Source of the DNA: Castellaniella sp.
GTDB lineage: Bacteria; Pseudomonadota; Gammaproteobacteria; Burkholderiales; Burkholderiaceae_B
NCBI GenBank assembly: GCA_019104865.1
Contig: JAHRWZ010000102.1
Coordinates: forward strand, 1-64,000
DNA length: 64,000 bases
Direction: 5' to 3'
Shown: piece after piece, positions 10,787-20,354 of the stretch
Numbering within the stretch: position 1 is the first letter of the stretch
Layout of the letters: each line of letters opens with the position of its first letter
Notes under the pieces: generated by a model
Databases searched by the model: none
What the model was told of the DNA's origin: nothing
What the model saw: the letters and a program-made list of their open reading frames with translations, nothing else
Position numbers and translations under genes: made by a program

Positions 10787-12388
10787 TCAGGCTTCGATGC
10801 CCTGCGAGGCCAGATATTCCTCGTAGGTGCCCGGGTAGTCGTTCAAGCGGCCATCCGGCAGGATTTCGATGACCCTGGTGGCCACGCCTGACACGAACTG
10901 GCGATCGTGCGACACGAACACCAGGGTGCCTTGGTATTGTTCCAGCGCGTACTGCAAGGATTCGATGGATTCCATGTCCAGGTGGTTGGTCGGCTCGTCC
11001 ATCAGCATGACGTTGTGCCGGCCCAGCATCAGGCGCCCGAAGCTCATGCGGTTTTTTTCACCGCCCGACAGCACCCGCACCGCCTTGGTGATCTCGTCGC
11101 CGGAAAACAGCAGACGCCCCAGCACCGAGCGGATCGATTGGTCCTCGTCGCCCGGTTGGCGATAATCGGTCATCCAGTCGAAGAGGTCGCGATCCGAATC
11201 GAACTGATCCGAGACATCCTGCGCCATGTAGCCGATGTCGGCGTTTTCCGACCAGCGCACGTGCCCTTCATCGGGCGACAGATTGCCGGCCAGCAGGCGC
11301 AGCAGCGTGGTCTTCCCCACCCCGTTGGCGCCGATGATGGCGACCTTCTGGCCAGCCTCGATCATGGTGGAAAGCCCCTGGATGATCGGCCGGTCGTAGG
11401 CTTTGGACAGGTCCTCGATGTGAGCTGCCTGACGGTGCAGGACCTTGTTGACCTCGAAGCGGATGTAGGGGTTCTGGCGCGACGAGGGCTTGACCTGGAC
11501 GGTTTCGGATTTGATGCGGTCGATCTGCTTCAGGCGCGAGGTGGCCTGGCGGGATTTCGATTTGTTGGCGGCAAAGCGGCGCACGAAGTCCTGCAGCTCG
11601 CTGACGCGTTCCTTGGCCCGGGCGTTGGCGGCGACCTGGCGCTCGCGCGCCTGGGTGGAGGCCAGCATGTAGTCATCGTAGTTGCCCGGATACACGCGCA
11701 GTTCGCCGTAATCCAGGTCCGCCATATGGGTGCAGACCTGGTTCAGGAAGTGGCGGTCGTGGCTGATGATGATCATGGTGCTGTCGTAGCCGTTAAGCAC
11801 GGTTTCCAGCCAGCGGATCGTATTGATGTCCAGGTTGTTGGTCGGCTCGTCCAGCAGCAGCACGTCGGGGTTGGAGAACAGGGCCTGCGCCAGCAGGACA
11901 CGCAACTTCCAGCCCGGAGCGATCTCGCGCATGGCCAGCTGGTGCTGCTCGACCGGGATTTCCAGCCCCAGCAGCAATTCGCCGGCGCGGGCTTCGGCGG
12001 TATATCCGCCGTATTCGGCGAATTTGCCTTCCAATTCGGCCGCGCGCATGTAATCGTCTTCCGTGGCCTCCAGATTGGCGTAGATGGCATCGCGATCGGT
12101 CATGGCCTGCCACATTTCCACGTGCCCCATCATGACAACATCCAGCACCCGCTGGTCTTCGAACGCAAACTGGTCCTGGCGCAACTTGCCCAGGCGTACG
12201 CCCGGATCGAGCGCCACATTGCCTGATGACGCTTCCAGGTCCCCACCGATGATCTTCATCAGGGTGGATTTGCCCGATCCGTTGGCGCCGATCAGGCCAT
12301 AGCGGTTGCCATCGCCGAATTTGACGCTGACGTTCTCGAACAGGGGTTTGCTGCCGAACTGGATGGTGAGATTATTGGTGGAGATCAC
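10787..12388 (-). CDS. ybiT: ABC-F ATPase, YbiT type
   Basis: Cytoplasmic duplicated ABC ATPase of the ABC-F family, which acts on the ribosome during translation. It is about 533 residues, close to E. coli YbiT. The first domain has [16 protein letters not shown], the signature region and [16 protein letters not shown] charged linker follows (about residues 240-300), then a second domain with [28 protein letters not shown] and [16 protein letters not shown]. Wording such as [11 protein letters not shown] and [10 protein letters not shown] points to YbiT rather than EttA or Uup. I prefer GTG 12388 (family-like start [12 protein letters not shown]); a TTG at 12418 would add ten residues. Confidence 0.9.
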   Translation of the reverse strand: MISTNNLTIQFGSKPLFENVSVKFGDGNRYGLIGANGSGKSTLMKIIGGDLEASSGNVALDPGVRLGKLRQDQFAFEDQRVLDVVMMGHVEMWQAMTDRDAIYANLEATEDDYMRAAELEGKFAEYGGYTAEARAGELLLGLEIPVEQHQLAMREIAPGWKLRVLLAQALFSNPDVLLLDEPTNNLDINTIRWLETVLNGYDSTMIIISHDRHFLNQVCTHMADLDYGELRVYPGNYDDYMLASTQARERQVAANARAKERVSELQDFVRRFAANKSKSRQATSRLKQIDRIKSETVQVKPSSRQNPYIRFEVNKVLHRQAAHIEDLSKAYDRPIIQGLSTMIEAGQKVAIIGANGVGKTTLLRLLAGNLSPDEGHVRWSENADIGYMAQDVSDQFDSDRDLFDWMTDYRQPGDEDQSIRSVLGRLLFSGDEITKAVRVLSGGEKNRMSFGRLMLGRHNVMLMDEPTNHLDMESIESLQYALEQYQGTLVFVSHDRQFVSGVATRVIEILPDGRLNDYPGTYEEYLASQGIEA

Positions 12389-12483
12389 GGTGGCTGGATT
12401 TGGAAAAAATGATGTCAAAACAACCCGTTAGTTTAACAGGTGTGGAAACAGGCCAGACCACAGCGCCCTGATCAACCAAAACG

Positions 12484-14169
12484 TCAGTGCGAATGTTCCT
12501 GCAGCACCAAATGCGCCATGCCGTCCTCGGTCGCGATGCCCACCTGGGCCCCGACCGGCAGCGTCGCCTTCACGCGGACATGACCGTACGGCAGACCCGT
12601 GATGACGGGAACCTTCACCGTTGCGCGCAGCCAGCGTACCACCGATGCCAGATCGTAGCCGTTGTCGTGCGGCGCCAGCCGGTAATCGGTGAAATGCCCC
12701 AGAACGATTGCATGCTGCTTTTCCAGCACACCGGCATGCCACAGCTGGGTCAGCATGCGTTCGACGCGGAAGGGATGCTCCGCGATGTCCTCCAGGAACA
12801 GGATGCCGCCTTGGATATCAGGCAGGTATGGCGTGCCGACCAGCGACGCCACCATGGCCAGATTGCCACCCCACAGAACGCCACGCGCATCCACGGAATC
12901 CGCATCGGCGGATTCGAAGCTGAGGATCTCCAGCTCGCCCGACAGGGTTTCCTGGAACAGCGCCTGGGTCAGGTCATCGACTTTCTTGCCGCCGAAATCG
13001 TAGAGAGCCGTGGGGCCTGCAAGACTGACGGCGCCCGTACGCGCCAGCAGGGCCAGGTTGAATGCGGTGAAATCGCTCTGGCCGATGAAGGTCTTGCCGC
13101 TGTCGGCGACGGCCTGCCAGTCGATGAAAGGCAGCAGGCGGCTCAGGCCATAGCCGCCGCGCGTCGCCATGACCACAGGATGCTTCTGCTTCAGGGCACG
13201 CTGGATGCTCGCCAGACGCTGCTTGTCGGTGCCGGCAAACCGCTCATGCACGGCTCGGGCGGTGCGATCGACGGTGACCCGATAGCCCATGGCCTTCAGT
13301 CGCTCAACCGACAAATCGAGTGCCGCCGGATCCGGCACGGCGCCCGAAGGCGAGATCAGGTAGATACCCGAAGGGGCTTCGTGCTGATGCACGTGACCGT
13401 CGTCATCCTGGCAAACCCAGTGGGTGTGCTCCGCGTTCTTTCCGGAGGAAGCCGCAACGGCTGTGGATTGGTTTTTCTTCATGTGCAGTGAATCCTGATG
13501 AATATAAGCCTGGGGCGAAGGCGCTGCACCAGGCCCCGGCAAAGAACTGGACAGATCCAGGCCTCCCGTCATTGCGGAGGACGGTCCCGGCACCGGCTGG
13601 CGCGCCGCCACGCGCCGCGCGCGAAAGAACGCACGCAGTAGCGCGCCACCCTCCTCCGCGCGGATGCCGCCGCGCACCGTGGCGTGGTGGTTCAATCGCG
13701 TCTGGCTGCTGAGATCCACCACGCCGCCGCAGGCGCCGGTCTTGGGGTCGGGGGCGCCGTAGACGATTTCGGTCAGGCGGGCATGGAACATGGCGCCCAG
13801 ACACATGGCGCAGGGTTCCAGCGTGACATACAGGCGCGCGCCGGTCAGGCGGTAATTGTCCAGCCGCCGGGCGGCGGCACGCAAGGCAACGATCTCGGCA
13901 TGCGCGGTAGGGTCCCGGTCCAGGATCGTGCGATTGTGCCCGGTGGCAAGCACGCGCCCGCGCGCATCCAGTACCACCGCCCCGACAGGGACCTCGTCGA
14001 GGCCGGCAGCCAGCCGGGCCTGTTCCAGTGCGAGCGCCATGGCCTGATCATCGTCCAGTGCCCCTTCGCCTCCGGTCGCATGACGGTGCCCCGCCTGCGG
14101 GTGAACAACGGAAGCCTGGTCGACGGATCGATCCGATGCGATCGCAGTGATTGCGGATTTCCTAGCCAC
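12484..14169 (-). CDS. In-frame fusion: tRNA adenosine deaminase TadA + LD-carboxypeptidase LdcA
   Basis: One open frame of about 561 residues from GTG 14169. Residues ~38-185 are TadA, which makes inosine at the wobble position of tRNA-Arg: catalytic HAE (His90, Glu92) and zinc ligands PCAMC (Cys120, Cys123). A Pro/Gly/Ser-rich linker (~190-229) leads to an S66 LD-carboxypeptidase that trims murein tetrapeptides: ISPSGAVPD, RGGYGLSRLLPF with the nucleophile Ser, GGNLAMVASLVGTPY, and GLPYGHV with the catalytic His. ATG 13482 (MKKNQST) has AGGA ten bases upstream, so a separate LdcA could also be made. HAD-gene overlap is 8 bases. Both domains look intact; whether a single polypeptide accumulates is unknown. 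Confidence 0.85.
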   Translation of the reverse strand: MARKSAITAIASDRSVDQASVVHPQAGHRHATGGEGALDDDQAMALALEQARLAAGLDEVPVGAVVLDARGRVLATGHNRTILDRDPTAHAEIVALRAAARRLDNYRLTGARLYVTLEPCAMCLGAMFHARLTEIVYGAPDPKTGACGGVVDLSSQTRLNHHATVRGGIRAEEGGALLRAFFRARRVAARQPVPGPSSAMTGGLDLSSSLPGPGAAPSPQAYIHQDSLHMKKNQSTAVAASSGKNAEHTHWVCQDDDGHVHQHEAPSGIYLISPSGAVPDPAALDLSVERLKAMGYRVTVDRTARAVHERFAGTDKQRLASIQRALKQKHPVVMATRGGYGLSRLLPFIDWQAVADSGKTFIGQSDFTAFNLALLARTGAVSLAGPTALYDFGGKKVDDLTQALFQETLSGELEILSFESADADSVDARGVLWGGNLAMVASLVGTPYLPDIQGGILFLEDIAEHPFRVERMLTQLWHAGVLEKQHAIVLGHFTDYRLAPHDNGYDLASVVRWLRATVKVPVITGLPYGHVRVKATLPVGAQVGIATEDGMAHLVLQEHSH

Positions 14170-15010
14170 CGTAAGTCCGCGTCTTGAGGATGATCTTCGA
14201 GGCCAGGCTTTCCACGGCGGCCTCGAGCAAGGGATAAAGTTCGGCGGCATCGTCAAAGCGCGCCTGATTCAGGTTCGAGACCCGACCATCCTCGATGAAG
14301 CCCCAGGCTCGGCTGCGCTTTTCCTTGTGGCGCGCATCCCAGACCCCGAAAGCGACGCCGCCCGACCGGCGGATCAGGGAGAAACAGGGGATGTCGGTAT
14401 AGCCGTCGCCCACGAAGATCATCTGTTCGAATGGCACCCGCAGCTTGTCGGCGGCCACCTTGCGGTTGACCTCGAAGGGCTTGTTGCGCGATTCGGGCCC
14501 GATGATGCCCTTCTGGATATGGAACAGGTATCGCGTCTTGTCGGTGAAGCTGACCACGCGCCGGGGGAAATCGATCGCGCCGGCCGCACCGTAATGGAAT
14601 TCCGAAGCCCAGATGTCGGAGAACTGCGAGGCGATCGGGGTGCCCCGCAGGACGTCACCGATCCCGCTGGAGATCAGATAGAACTCCAGCTGGACGGTCG
14701 GATGCGCCTGGCGCAGGCTGGCCCGCAACCGATCGAAAAGCGTATCCACCCCGTCATGCAGCGGCAGGCGGCTCCCCCAGTCCTGGAGGCGTTCCCGGGT
14801 AATGCGGCCATGCCGGCCGGAACGCGAGAGTTCCAGCATGCGATACAGATAGGCCGGCACCGGGTCCCAGTCTTCATGATCCAGCAGAGGTCCGACCTGA
14901 TCGCGCCAGAATGCGTCCGGATCCACGCCGATCTCCTGCAGAAACCCGGAGGTGCTGTCTGGCGCGAGTGTATCGTCGAAATCGAAGACCAGTGCGATGA
15001 CGTCAGCCAT
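14162..15010 (-). CDS. HAD-superfamily hydrolase
   Basis: Cytoplasmic haloacid-dehalogenase-fold hydrolase, 282 residues. Motif I FDFDDTLAP gives the nucleophile Asp and acid/base Asp near residues 10-12. Motif II is in FYLISSGIG, and motif IV is FVGDGYTDIPCFSL. A large cap region lies between motifs I and II. A phosphatase is likely, but the substrate is not evident. ATG 15010 overlaps the nnr stop by 8 bases (ATGGCTGA), and its own stop overlaps the tadA start by 8, so all are one transcript. The frame is open upstream to 15268, but that part reads antisense-like within nnr and is not used. Confidence 0.85.
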   Translation of the reverse strand: MADVIALVFDFDDTLAPDSTSGFLQEIGVDPDAFWRDQVGPLLDHEDWDPVPAYLYRMLELSRSGRHGRITRERLQDWGSRLPLHDGVDTLFDRLRASLRQAHPTVQLEFYLISSGIGDVLRGTPIASQFSDIWASEFHYGAAGAIDFPRRVVSFTDKTRYLFHIQKGIIGPESRNKPFEVNRKVAADKLRVPFEQMIFVGDGYTDIPCFSLIRRSGGVAFGVWDARHKEKRSRAWGFIEDGRVSNLNQARFDDAAELYPLLEAAVESLASKIILKTRTYGG

Positions 15011-16517
15011 GCGTGTTATCCATGTTGGGTTCGTCCAGGCGCGCCAGGGATTCCAGCGCGCCGGGCAAGGCGCCGGGCAGATCTTCCGCCAGCAGACCCC
15101 AGCCCAGGCGATCGGCCGCCAGGCCATGCAGCCAGACCGCGGCGCAGGCGGCCTCGAAGACCGGCATGCCGCCCGCCAGCAGACCGGCGATGCAGCCCGC
15201 CAGCACGTCCCCCGCCCCGGCAGTGGCCAGTGTCGGTGGCGCATTGTCATTGATGACGCAGCGCTCATCCGGCGCCGCGATCACGGTATCCGCGCCTTTC
15301 AGGACGATCACCGCACCGCTGCGTTGGGCCGCAGCCCGTGCACGCCGCAGTTTATCGCCATCCAGGCTGAACAGGCGGGCAAATTCGCCCTCGTGCGGTG
15401 TCAGCACGCACTGCGTATGCAGCCTGTCCAGCAGCGTATCGGGCCGGTCGCCAAAGGCGCTGAGCGCATCGGCATCCAGCACGCAAGGCCGCCCGCTGGC
15501 CAGCAAGTCCAGCACCTGGCGCTGCGCGACCGGAGAACGGCCCAACCCGGGGCCGATCAGCAAGACGTTGCGGCGCGCATCGGTCAGGGCGTCGGTCAGC
15601 CCCCCATCGTTGGGCAGGGATTCGACCATGACGGACGTCAGTGCGCCCGCCTGGATGGCCCAGGCGGAGGGTGGCACGGCCAGCGTCACCAATCCGGCGC
15701 CGATGCGGGCCGCCGCCAGACACGCCAGGCGACTGGCTCCCAGCATGACACCCCCACCGACCACCAGGACATGTCCACGCCGATATTTGTGGTCACCGGT
15801 GCGCGGCCAGGGAAAAAGCGACTGCCACAGGTCCGGATCATTGATCCAGGTCTGCGACGCGATCGGCCCCAGCACTGAGGCCGGGATTCCGATGTCGGCG
15901 CACCGTAGTTCGCCGCACAGCAGGCGCCCCGGCAGCAGCAGGTGCCCGGGCTTGCGGCGAAAGAAGGTGACCGTCAGATCGGCCTGGATCGCCGCCCCTG
16001 GGCTCTGGCCGGTCGCACCGTCCAGCCCCGTAGGCACATCGATGGCGCAGACCGGTACACCGGTCGCATTGACGGCCTGGATCAGCGCTTGCAGCGCATC
16101 TGCTGGCGCGCGGCTGAAGCCCGCTCCCAGCAGACCATCGATGATCAGCGCCGCCCCCTGCGGGGATTTCGCGTCAGCGGTCTCGATGGGACCACCCCAT
16201 TCCTGCGCCGCACGGGCGGCGTCGCCACGCAGATCGGCGCGATTCCCCCACAGTGCCACACGCACGGGCCAGCCGGCCGCACGCAGCAGGTGGGCAACAA
16301 TAAACCCATCACCGCCGTTATTGCCCGGACCGCACAGGATGACGGTTGGCCTTGGCGACCAGCGCTCGCGGATGGCACGCGCGACGGCGGCGCCTGCTGC
16401 CGCCATGAGTCGCACACCGGTCACTCCCGAGGCGATTGCCGCCCGGTCGGCCCGGGCCATCTGCGCCGGGTCGAGCAGCACGTGCGCATCGCAGGGCGCC
16501 TCGGACAGCGGATTCAT
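15003..16517 (-). CDS. nnr: Bifunctional NAD(P)H-hydrate epimerase / ADP-dependent NAD(P)H-hydrate dehydratase
   Basis: Repairs damaged NADH and NADPH hydrates. The N-terminal epimerase (NnrE, YjeF-N) has CGPGNNGGDGFIVAHLL and AIDVPTGLDGATG. The C-terminal dehydratase (NnrD, ribokinase-like) has KYRRGHVLVVGGG, LIGPGLGRS, LTPHEGEFARL and the catalytic ATAGAGDVLAGCIAG. The total is about 504 residues, matching the fused E. coli YjeF. Start ATG 16517 overlaps the acyl-CoA synthetase stop (ATGA). Second gene of the leftward operon beginning at 18160. Confidence 0.95.
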   Translation of the reverse strand: MNPLSEAPCDAHVLLDPAQMARADRAAIASGVTGVRLMAAAGAAVARAIRERWSPRPTVILCGPGNNGGDGFIVAHLLRAAGWPVRVALWGNRADLRGDAARAAQEWGGPIETADAKSPQGAALIIDGLLGAGFSRAPADALQALIQAVNATGVPVCAIDVPTGLDGATGQSPGAAIQADLTVTFFRRKPGHLLLPGRLLCGELRCADIGIPASVLGPIASQTWINDPDLWQSLFPWPRTGDHKYRRGHVLVVGGGVMLGASRLACLAAARIGAGLVTLAVPPSAWAIQAGALTSVMVESLPNDGGLTDALTDARRNVLLIGPGLGRSPVAQRQVLDLLASGRPCVLDADALSAFGDRPDTLLDRLHTQCVLTPHEGEFARLFSLDGDKLRRARAAAQRSGAVIVLKGADTVIAAPDERCVINDNAPPTLATAGAGDVLAGCIAGLLAGGMPVFEAACAAVWLHGLAADRLGWGLLAEDLPGALPGALESLARLDEPNMDNTHG

Positions 16518-18160
16518 TCCGCCTCGGCCGCTCGCTGACGCAGCTCGAACTTCTGGATCTTGCCCGTCGAAGTTTTCGGCAGCTCGCCGAAAATGATGCG
16601 GCGCGGGACCTTGAAGCCCGCCAGATGCGCCTTGCAATGCGCGATGATGTCCTCGGCCGTCACCTGCGAATCGGCCTTGAGTTCGATGAAGGCGCAGGGC
16701 GTTTCGCCCCAGCGCTCGTCGGGCCGCGCCACGACGGCAGCGGCCAACACCGCCGGATGGCGATACAGTACGTCCTCGACCTCGATCGAAGAGATGTTTT
16801 CACCGCCGGAAATGATGATGTCCTTCGATCGGTCCTTGATCTTGATGTAACCGTCCGGATCCATGACGGCCAGATCGCCGCTATGGAACCAGCCGCCCGC
16901 GAAGGCTTCCTGGGTGGCTTGGGGGTTCTTCAGATAGCCCTTCATGCAGATGTTCCCCTGGAACATGATCTCGCCCATGGTTTGTCCGTCGGCCGGAACC
17001 GGCTGCATGGACACCGGGTCGAGCACCGCTGCGGATTTCTCCAGGTGATACCGCACACCCTGGCGTGCGTTCAGGCGCGCCCGCTCGCCAATGTCCAGCG
17101 CGTCCCAGGCGGCATGTTTGGCGCAGACCGTGGCGGGTCCGTAAACCTCGGTCAGGCCATAGACGTGAGTCAGGTCAACGCCAATGGATTCCATGCCTTC
17201 GATGATCGACGCCGGCGGGGCGGCGCCTGCGACCATGGCACTGATGCCGGCCGGAATCCGCTCGCGCACCGCCTGCGGCGCGTTGACCAACATGCTCTGC
17301 ACGATCGGTGCGCCGCAGTAGTGCGTGACGCCGTGTTCCACCATGAGATCGATCATGGCACCGGCGTCCACCCGTCGCAGGCACACATTGACGCCGGCGC
17401 GCGCCGCGACGGTCCAGGGAAAGCACCAGCCATTGCAATGGAACATGGGCAGCGTCCACAGATAGACCGCGTGCTTGGGCATGTCCCATTCCAGGATGTT
17501 GGAGACGGCATTGATGGCGGCGCCCCGGTGATGATAGACGACGCCCTTCGGGTTGCCGGTGGTGCCGCTGGTGTAGTTCAGGGAAATCGCATCCCATTCG
17601 GACTGCGGCATGACCCAGGCAAAGTCGGGATCACCCTGCGCCAGCAGGGCCTCGTAGTCCAGTGTGCCGATGGCTTCGCCCGGGCCGTCGTACAGAGGGT
17701 CATTCACGTCCACGACCAGGATCGGCTCGGCCCGCGTGCGCAGTGCCAGGGCTTCGCGCATGATCCGGGAAAACTCGCGGTCGACGATCACGACGCGGGC
17801 TTCACCGTGGTCCAGCATGAAGGCCAGCGTGGCGGCATCCAGCCGGGTGTTCAGGGTGTTCAGCACGGCGCCGCTCATGGGGATCCCGAAATGCGCCTCG
17901 ACCATCGCCGGGGTGTTGGGCAGCATCACGGCCACCGTATCACCCCGGCCGATCCCACGGGTAGTCAGTGCACTGGCCAGACGCCGGCAGCGTTGGTACA
18001 GATCCGCCCAACTGAAACGGATGGCCGCATCGCCCAAACCATGCGCCACTGCCAGGCGGTACGGATAGACATCGGCGGCCCGCTCGAGATAGAGCAAGGG
18101 CGTCAACGGTGCGAAATTGGCGGACGTCTGGGGCAGATCCTGATCGTACATCGAGGTCAT
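16514..18160 (-). CDS. AMP-dependent acyl-CoA synthetase (AlkK/DmdB-like)
   Basis: Cytoplasmic ANL-superfamily ligase, 548 residues, converting a fatty or other carboxylic acid to its CoA thioester with ATP. Motifs: LNYTSGTTGNPKGVVYHHRG (P-loop), MFHCNGWCFPW (typical of the medium-chain AlkK and methylthiopropionate DmdB branch), YGLTEVYGP, GWFHSGDLAVMDPDGYIKIKDR, and the catalytic Lys in LPKTSTGKIQKFELR. A strong AGGAGA lies 6 bases upstream of ATG 18160, which heads the operon with nnr, the HAD gene and tadA-ldcA. Chain length and native substrate are unknown. Confidence 0.9.
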   Translation of the reverse strand: MTSMYDQDLPQTSANFAPLTPLLYLERAADVYPYRLAVAHGLGDAAIRFSWADLYQRCRRLASALTTRGIGRGDTVAVMLPNTPAMVEAHFGIPMSGAVLNTLNTRLDAATLAFMLDHGEARVVIVDREFSRIMREALALRTRAEPILVVDVNDPLYDGPGEAIGTLDYEALLAQGDPDFAWVMPQSEWDAISLNYTSGTTGNPKGVVYHHRGAAINAVSNILEWDMPKHAVYLWTLPMFHCNGWCFPWTVAARAGVNVCLRRVDAGAMIDLMVEHGVTHYCGAPIVQSMLVNAPQAVRERIPAGISAMVAGAAPPASIIEGMESIGVDLTHVYGLTEVYGPATVCAKHAAWDALDIGERARLNARQGVRYHLEKSAAVLDPVSMQPVPADGQTMGEIMFQGNICMKGYLKNPQATQEAFAGGWFHSGDLAVMDPDGYIKIKDRSKDIIISGGENISSIEVEDVLYRHPAVLAAAVVARPDERWGETPCAFIELKADSQVTAEDIIAHCKAHLAGFKVPRRIIFGELPKTSTGKIQKFELRQRAAEAE

Positions 18161-18233
18161 GGTGTCTCCTTCTGAACTGAAATCCATTTTAGCGGCGCGG
18201 GACTGGACTGCGCCCTGCGCTGGCGCAAACCCG

Positions 18234-20354
18234 TCAGGGGTTCCAGACGCCACCCGCCCTCCGGGTGGGATGCAGGACGGCATGCCGCAGGACCGCGTCA
18301 CCGCCCGGCAGCACCAACGCCAGGGACCGGCGGGCACGGGTGACACCGGTATAGAGCAGTTCCCGCGTCACCAACGGCCCTGGCACGTCGGGCAGCACCA
18401 GCACGACCTGGTCGAATTCCGAACCCTGGGACTTGTGTACGGTCAGCGCATACACGGTCTCGATGGCTGGCAGGCGCGCCGGAGACACCCAGCGCACCGC
18501 CCCCTGGGCCGCGCCCGCGAAAGCCACGCGCAGTGTCCAGCCGTCGGCCCGCCCCGGATCGGGCACGGGTAGCGCCACACCGATGTCGCCGTTGGCCAGG
18601 CCCAGGACGGGCAGATTGCGCCGCACCAGGACAGGCCGTCCCGCATACCAGGCGTTGGGTCCGGCCGGCACGAGACCGGCCGCCCGCAGACGGGATTCGA
18701 TCCGCTGATTGAGACCCTGCACACCCCAGGGCCCTTCGCGCACCGCGCACAGCACCTGAAAACGGGTCTGTTGTGCCAGGATCGACAGGGCCCAGGCATC
18801 CCAGCGATTCATCGGCGCCTCGCGCGGCGGGCGTTGGTTTTTGATCAGAGTAAACAGCGCCGGGTATCCGGTCGTGCCAAGAACGCCGGACTCGGTCAGC
18901 CAGTCCTCTCGCCCGCCGACAGCGGCGAGGCCCACCTCTGCGCCGAAACCAGCCACGTCAGCAGGATGGCTGGCTGCCGAACCGGCATGCCGGATGCAAC
19001 GCAGATCGGCCGGCGGTTTGTCGAGGAGCTCTCGCACGGTTGGCATCCGCCCGCGATTGACGGCCGTGGCGAACTGCCCGATGCCGCTGTCGGGTCCGAA
19101 ACGCATGCTTCGGCGCAACATCACCACTGCCTGATCCAGTTCCGTACCCGCGTCATCCGGCCAGTGGGCAAGGCCGGCCTCCACACCGCTGAGCGCGGGG
19201 TCCCGCGCCGCAGCCCGCAGATCCTGTCCGGACAGGGCGGCCAGCTGCTCACAGGTGCGCATCCAGTAATGCCCACCCTCGGCCCGGGCGCATAGTTCGC
19301 CCAGCACCGCGCCGGCCTCGACGGAAGCCAGTTGGTCCTTGTCCCCCAGCAGGATCAGGCGCGCATCGGCTGGCAGGGCCGCCAGCACCGCATCCATCAT
19401 CTCGATGTCCATCATCGACGCTTCGTCGATCACCAGCACGTCCAGATCCAGGGGCCTGCCCGCATCATGAGCGAGGCGACGCGTCCCCGGCCGGCTGCCC
19501 AGCAGGCGATGCAGCGTGACGACCTGGGAAGGCACGCAGACCAGCGCCGCCTGCAAGACATCGTCCCCGGTGTCGGCCAGTTCCCGCAGCTTGCCGGCGA
19601 TGGACTCGTTGAGCCGCGCGGCCGCCTTGCCGGTGGGCGCCGCGAGCCGGATGCGCAGCCCTTGCGCCCGCCCTCGTGCAAGGGCCAGTCCCTGCAGCAC
19701 CGCCAGCAGGCGCACCACGGTGGTCGTCTTGCCTGTTCCCGGACCGCCGGTGACGATGCTGAAGCGCCGCAGCAGCGCCACGGCGCAGGCCAGCTTTTGC
19801 CAGTCCAGCATATCCGACGGCGCCGGAAACAGACGATCCAGCCAGTCCCGCGCCTGTGGCGGATCCGCCGCATCCTCGGACGGCCCGGACAGGCGCATCG
19901 CGATGGCCTGGCGGATCCGCAGGCCGGCGCGCCAGTACCGGGCAAGATACAGGCGGGTTCCGTGCAGCACGAGCGGCTCGTCGCCAGACCCGTCACCGAT
20001 GAACGGCGCCCGTGCCAGCGCGGCCAGGCAGTCCGCCAGGTCGGGTGGCAACCAGCGGGGCCGCACGATGCCGCCCGCGTCGCTGCCTGTCATGCTGGAG
20101 ACCGTCGTGTCGCGGCTGGCATCCTGGGCCGGGTACCATGGCTGGATGTCTAGGCAGGAATGCCCCTGCGCGAGCTGCGCGCTGCACAGCATCGCCAGAC
20201 GCAATGCCAGTTCGCCGGCCTGCGGCGCCTGATCCGCCAGCAGCCTGGCAAAGGCGACATCCAGATCCCGCGAGGTCTCTTCGTCGGAATACCGCAGCCA
20301 GTCAGGCCACCGCGTCGTGGTGGACACGCCGTATGTTTGATCGGATTCAGTCAT
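18234..20354 (-). CDS. recD: Exodeoxyribonuclease V alpha subunit RecD
   Basis: 5'-3' SF1B helicase subunit of RecBCD. At 706 residues it is longer than E. coli RecD (about 608); extra sequence lies in the N-terminal domain and between motifs. Walker A is GGPGTGKTTTV at about residues 203-213. Motif II is VIDEASMMDIEMMDAV, and motif VI is LTVHKSQGSEFDQVVLVLPD near the C-terminus with YTGVTRARRSLALV. Start ATG 20354 overlaps the recB stop by 8 bases (ATGACTGA). Last gene of recC-recB-recD; 73 bases separate it from the acyl-CoA synthetase gene. Confidence 0.95.
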   Translation of the reverse strand: MTESDQTYGVSTTTRWPDWLRYSDEETSRDLDVAFARLLADQAPQAGELALRLAMLCSAQLAQGHSCLDIQPWYPAQDASRDTTVSSMTGSDAGGIVRPRWLPPDLADCLAALARAPFIGDGSGDEPLVLHGTRLYLARYWRAGLRIRQAIAMRLSGPSEDAADPPQARDWLDRLFPAPSDMLDWQKLACAVALLRRFSIVTGGPGTGKTTTVVRLLAVLQGLALARGRAQGLRIRLAAPTGKAAARLNESIAGKLRELADTGDDVLQAALVCVPSQVVTLHRLLGSRPGTRRLAHDAGRPLDLDVLVIDEASMMDIEMMDAVLAALPADARLILLGDKDQLASVEAGAVLGELCARAEGGHYWMRTCEQLAALSGQDLRAAARDPALSGVEAGLAHWPDDAGTELDQAVVMLRRSMRFGPDSGIGQFATAVNRGRMPTVRELLDKPPADLRCIRHAGSAASHPADVAGFGAEVGLAAVGGREDWLTESGVLGTTGYPALFTLIKNQRPPREAPMNRWDAWALSILAQQTRFQVLCAVREGPWGVQGLNQRIESRLRAAGLVPAGPNAWYAGRPVLVRRNLPVLGLANGDIGVALPVPDPGRADGWTLRVAFAGAAQGAVRWVSPARLPAIETVYALTVHKSQGSEFDQVVLVLPDVPGPLVTRELLYTGVTRARRSLALVLPGGDAVLRHAVLHPTRRAGGVWNP

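Noticed and set aside
12389..12418. TTG start for ybiT adding ten residues
   Set aside because: TTGACA at this spot looks more like a -35 element, and ABC-F proteins of this type start at the ISTNNLTIQ segment; kept only as an alternative.
16436..18175. 579-codon open frame on the + strand opposite the acyl-CoA synthetase gene
   Set aside because: Low-complexity His/Gln/Arg composition typical of antisense frames; the opposite strand has all catalytic motifs of the synthetase.
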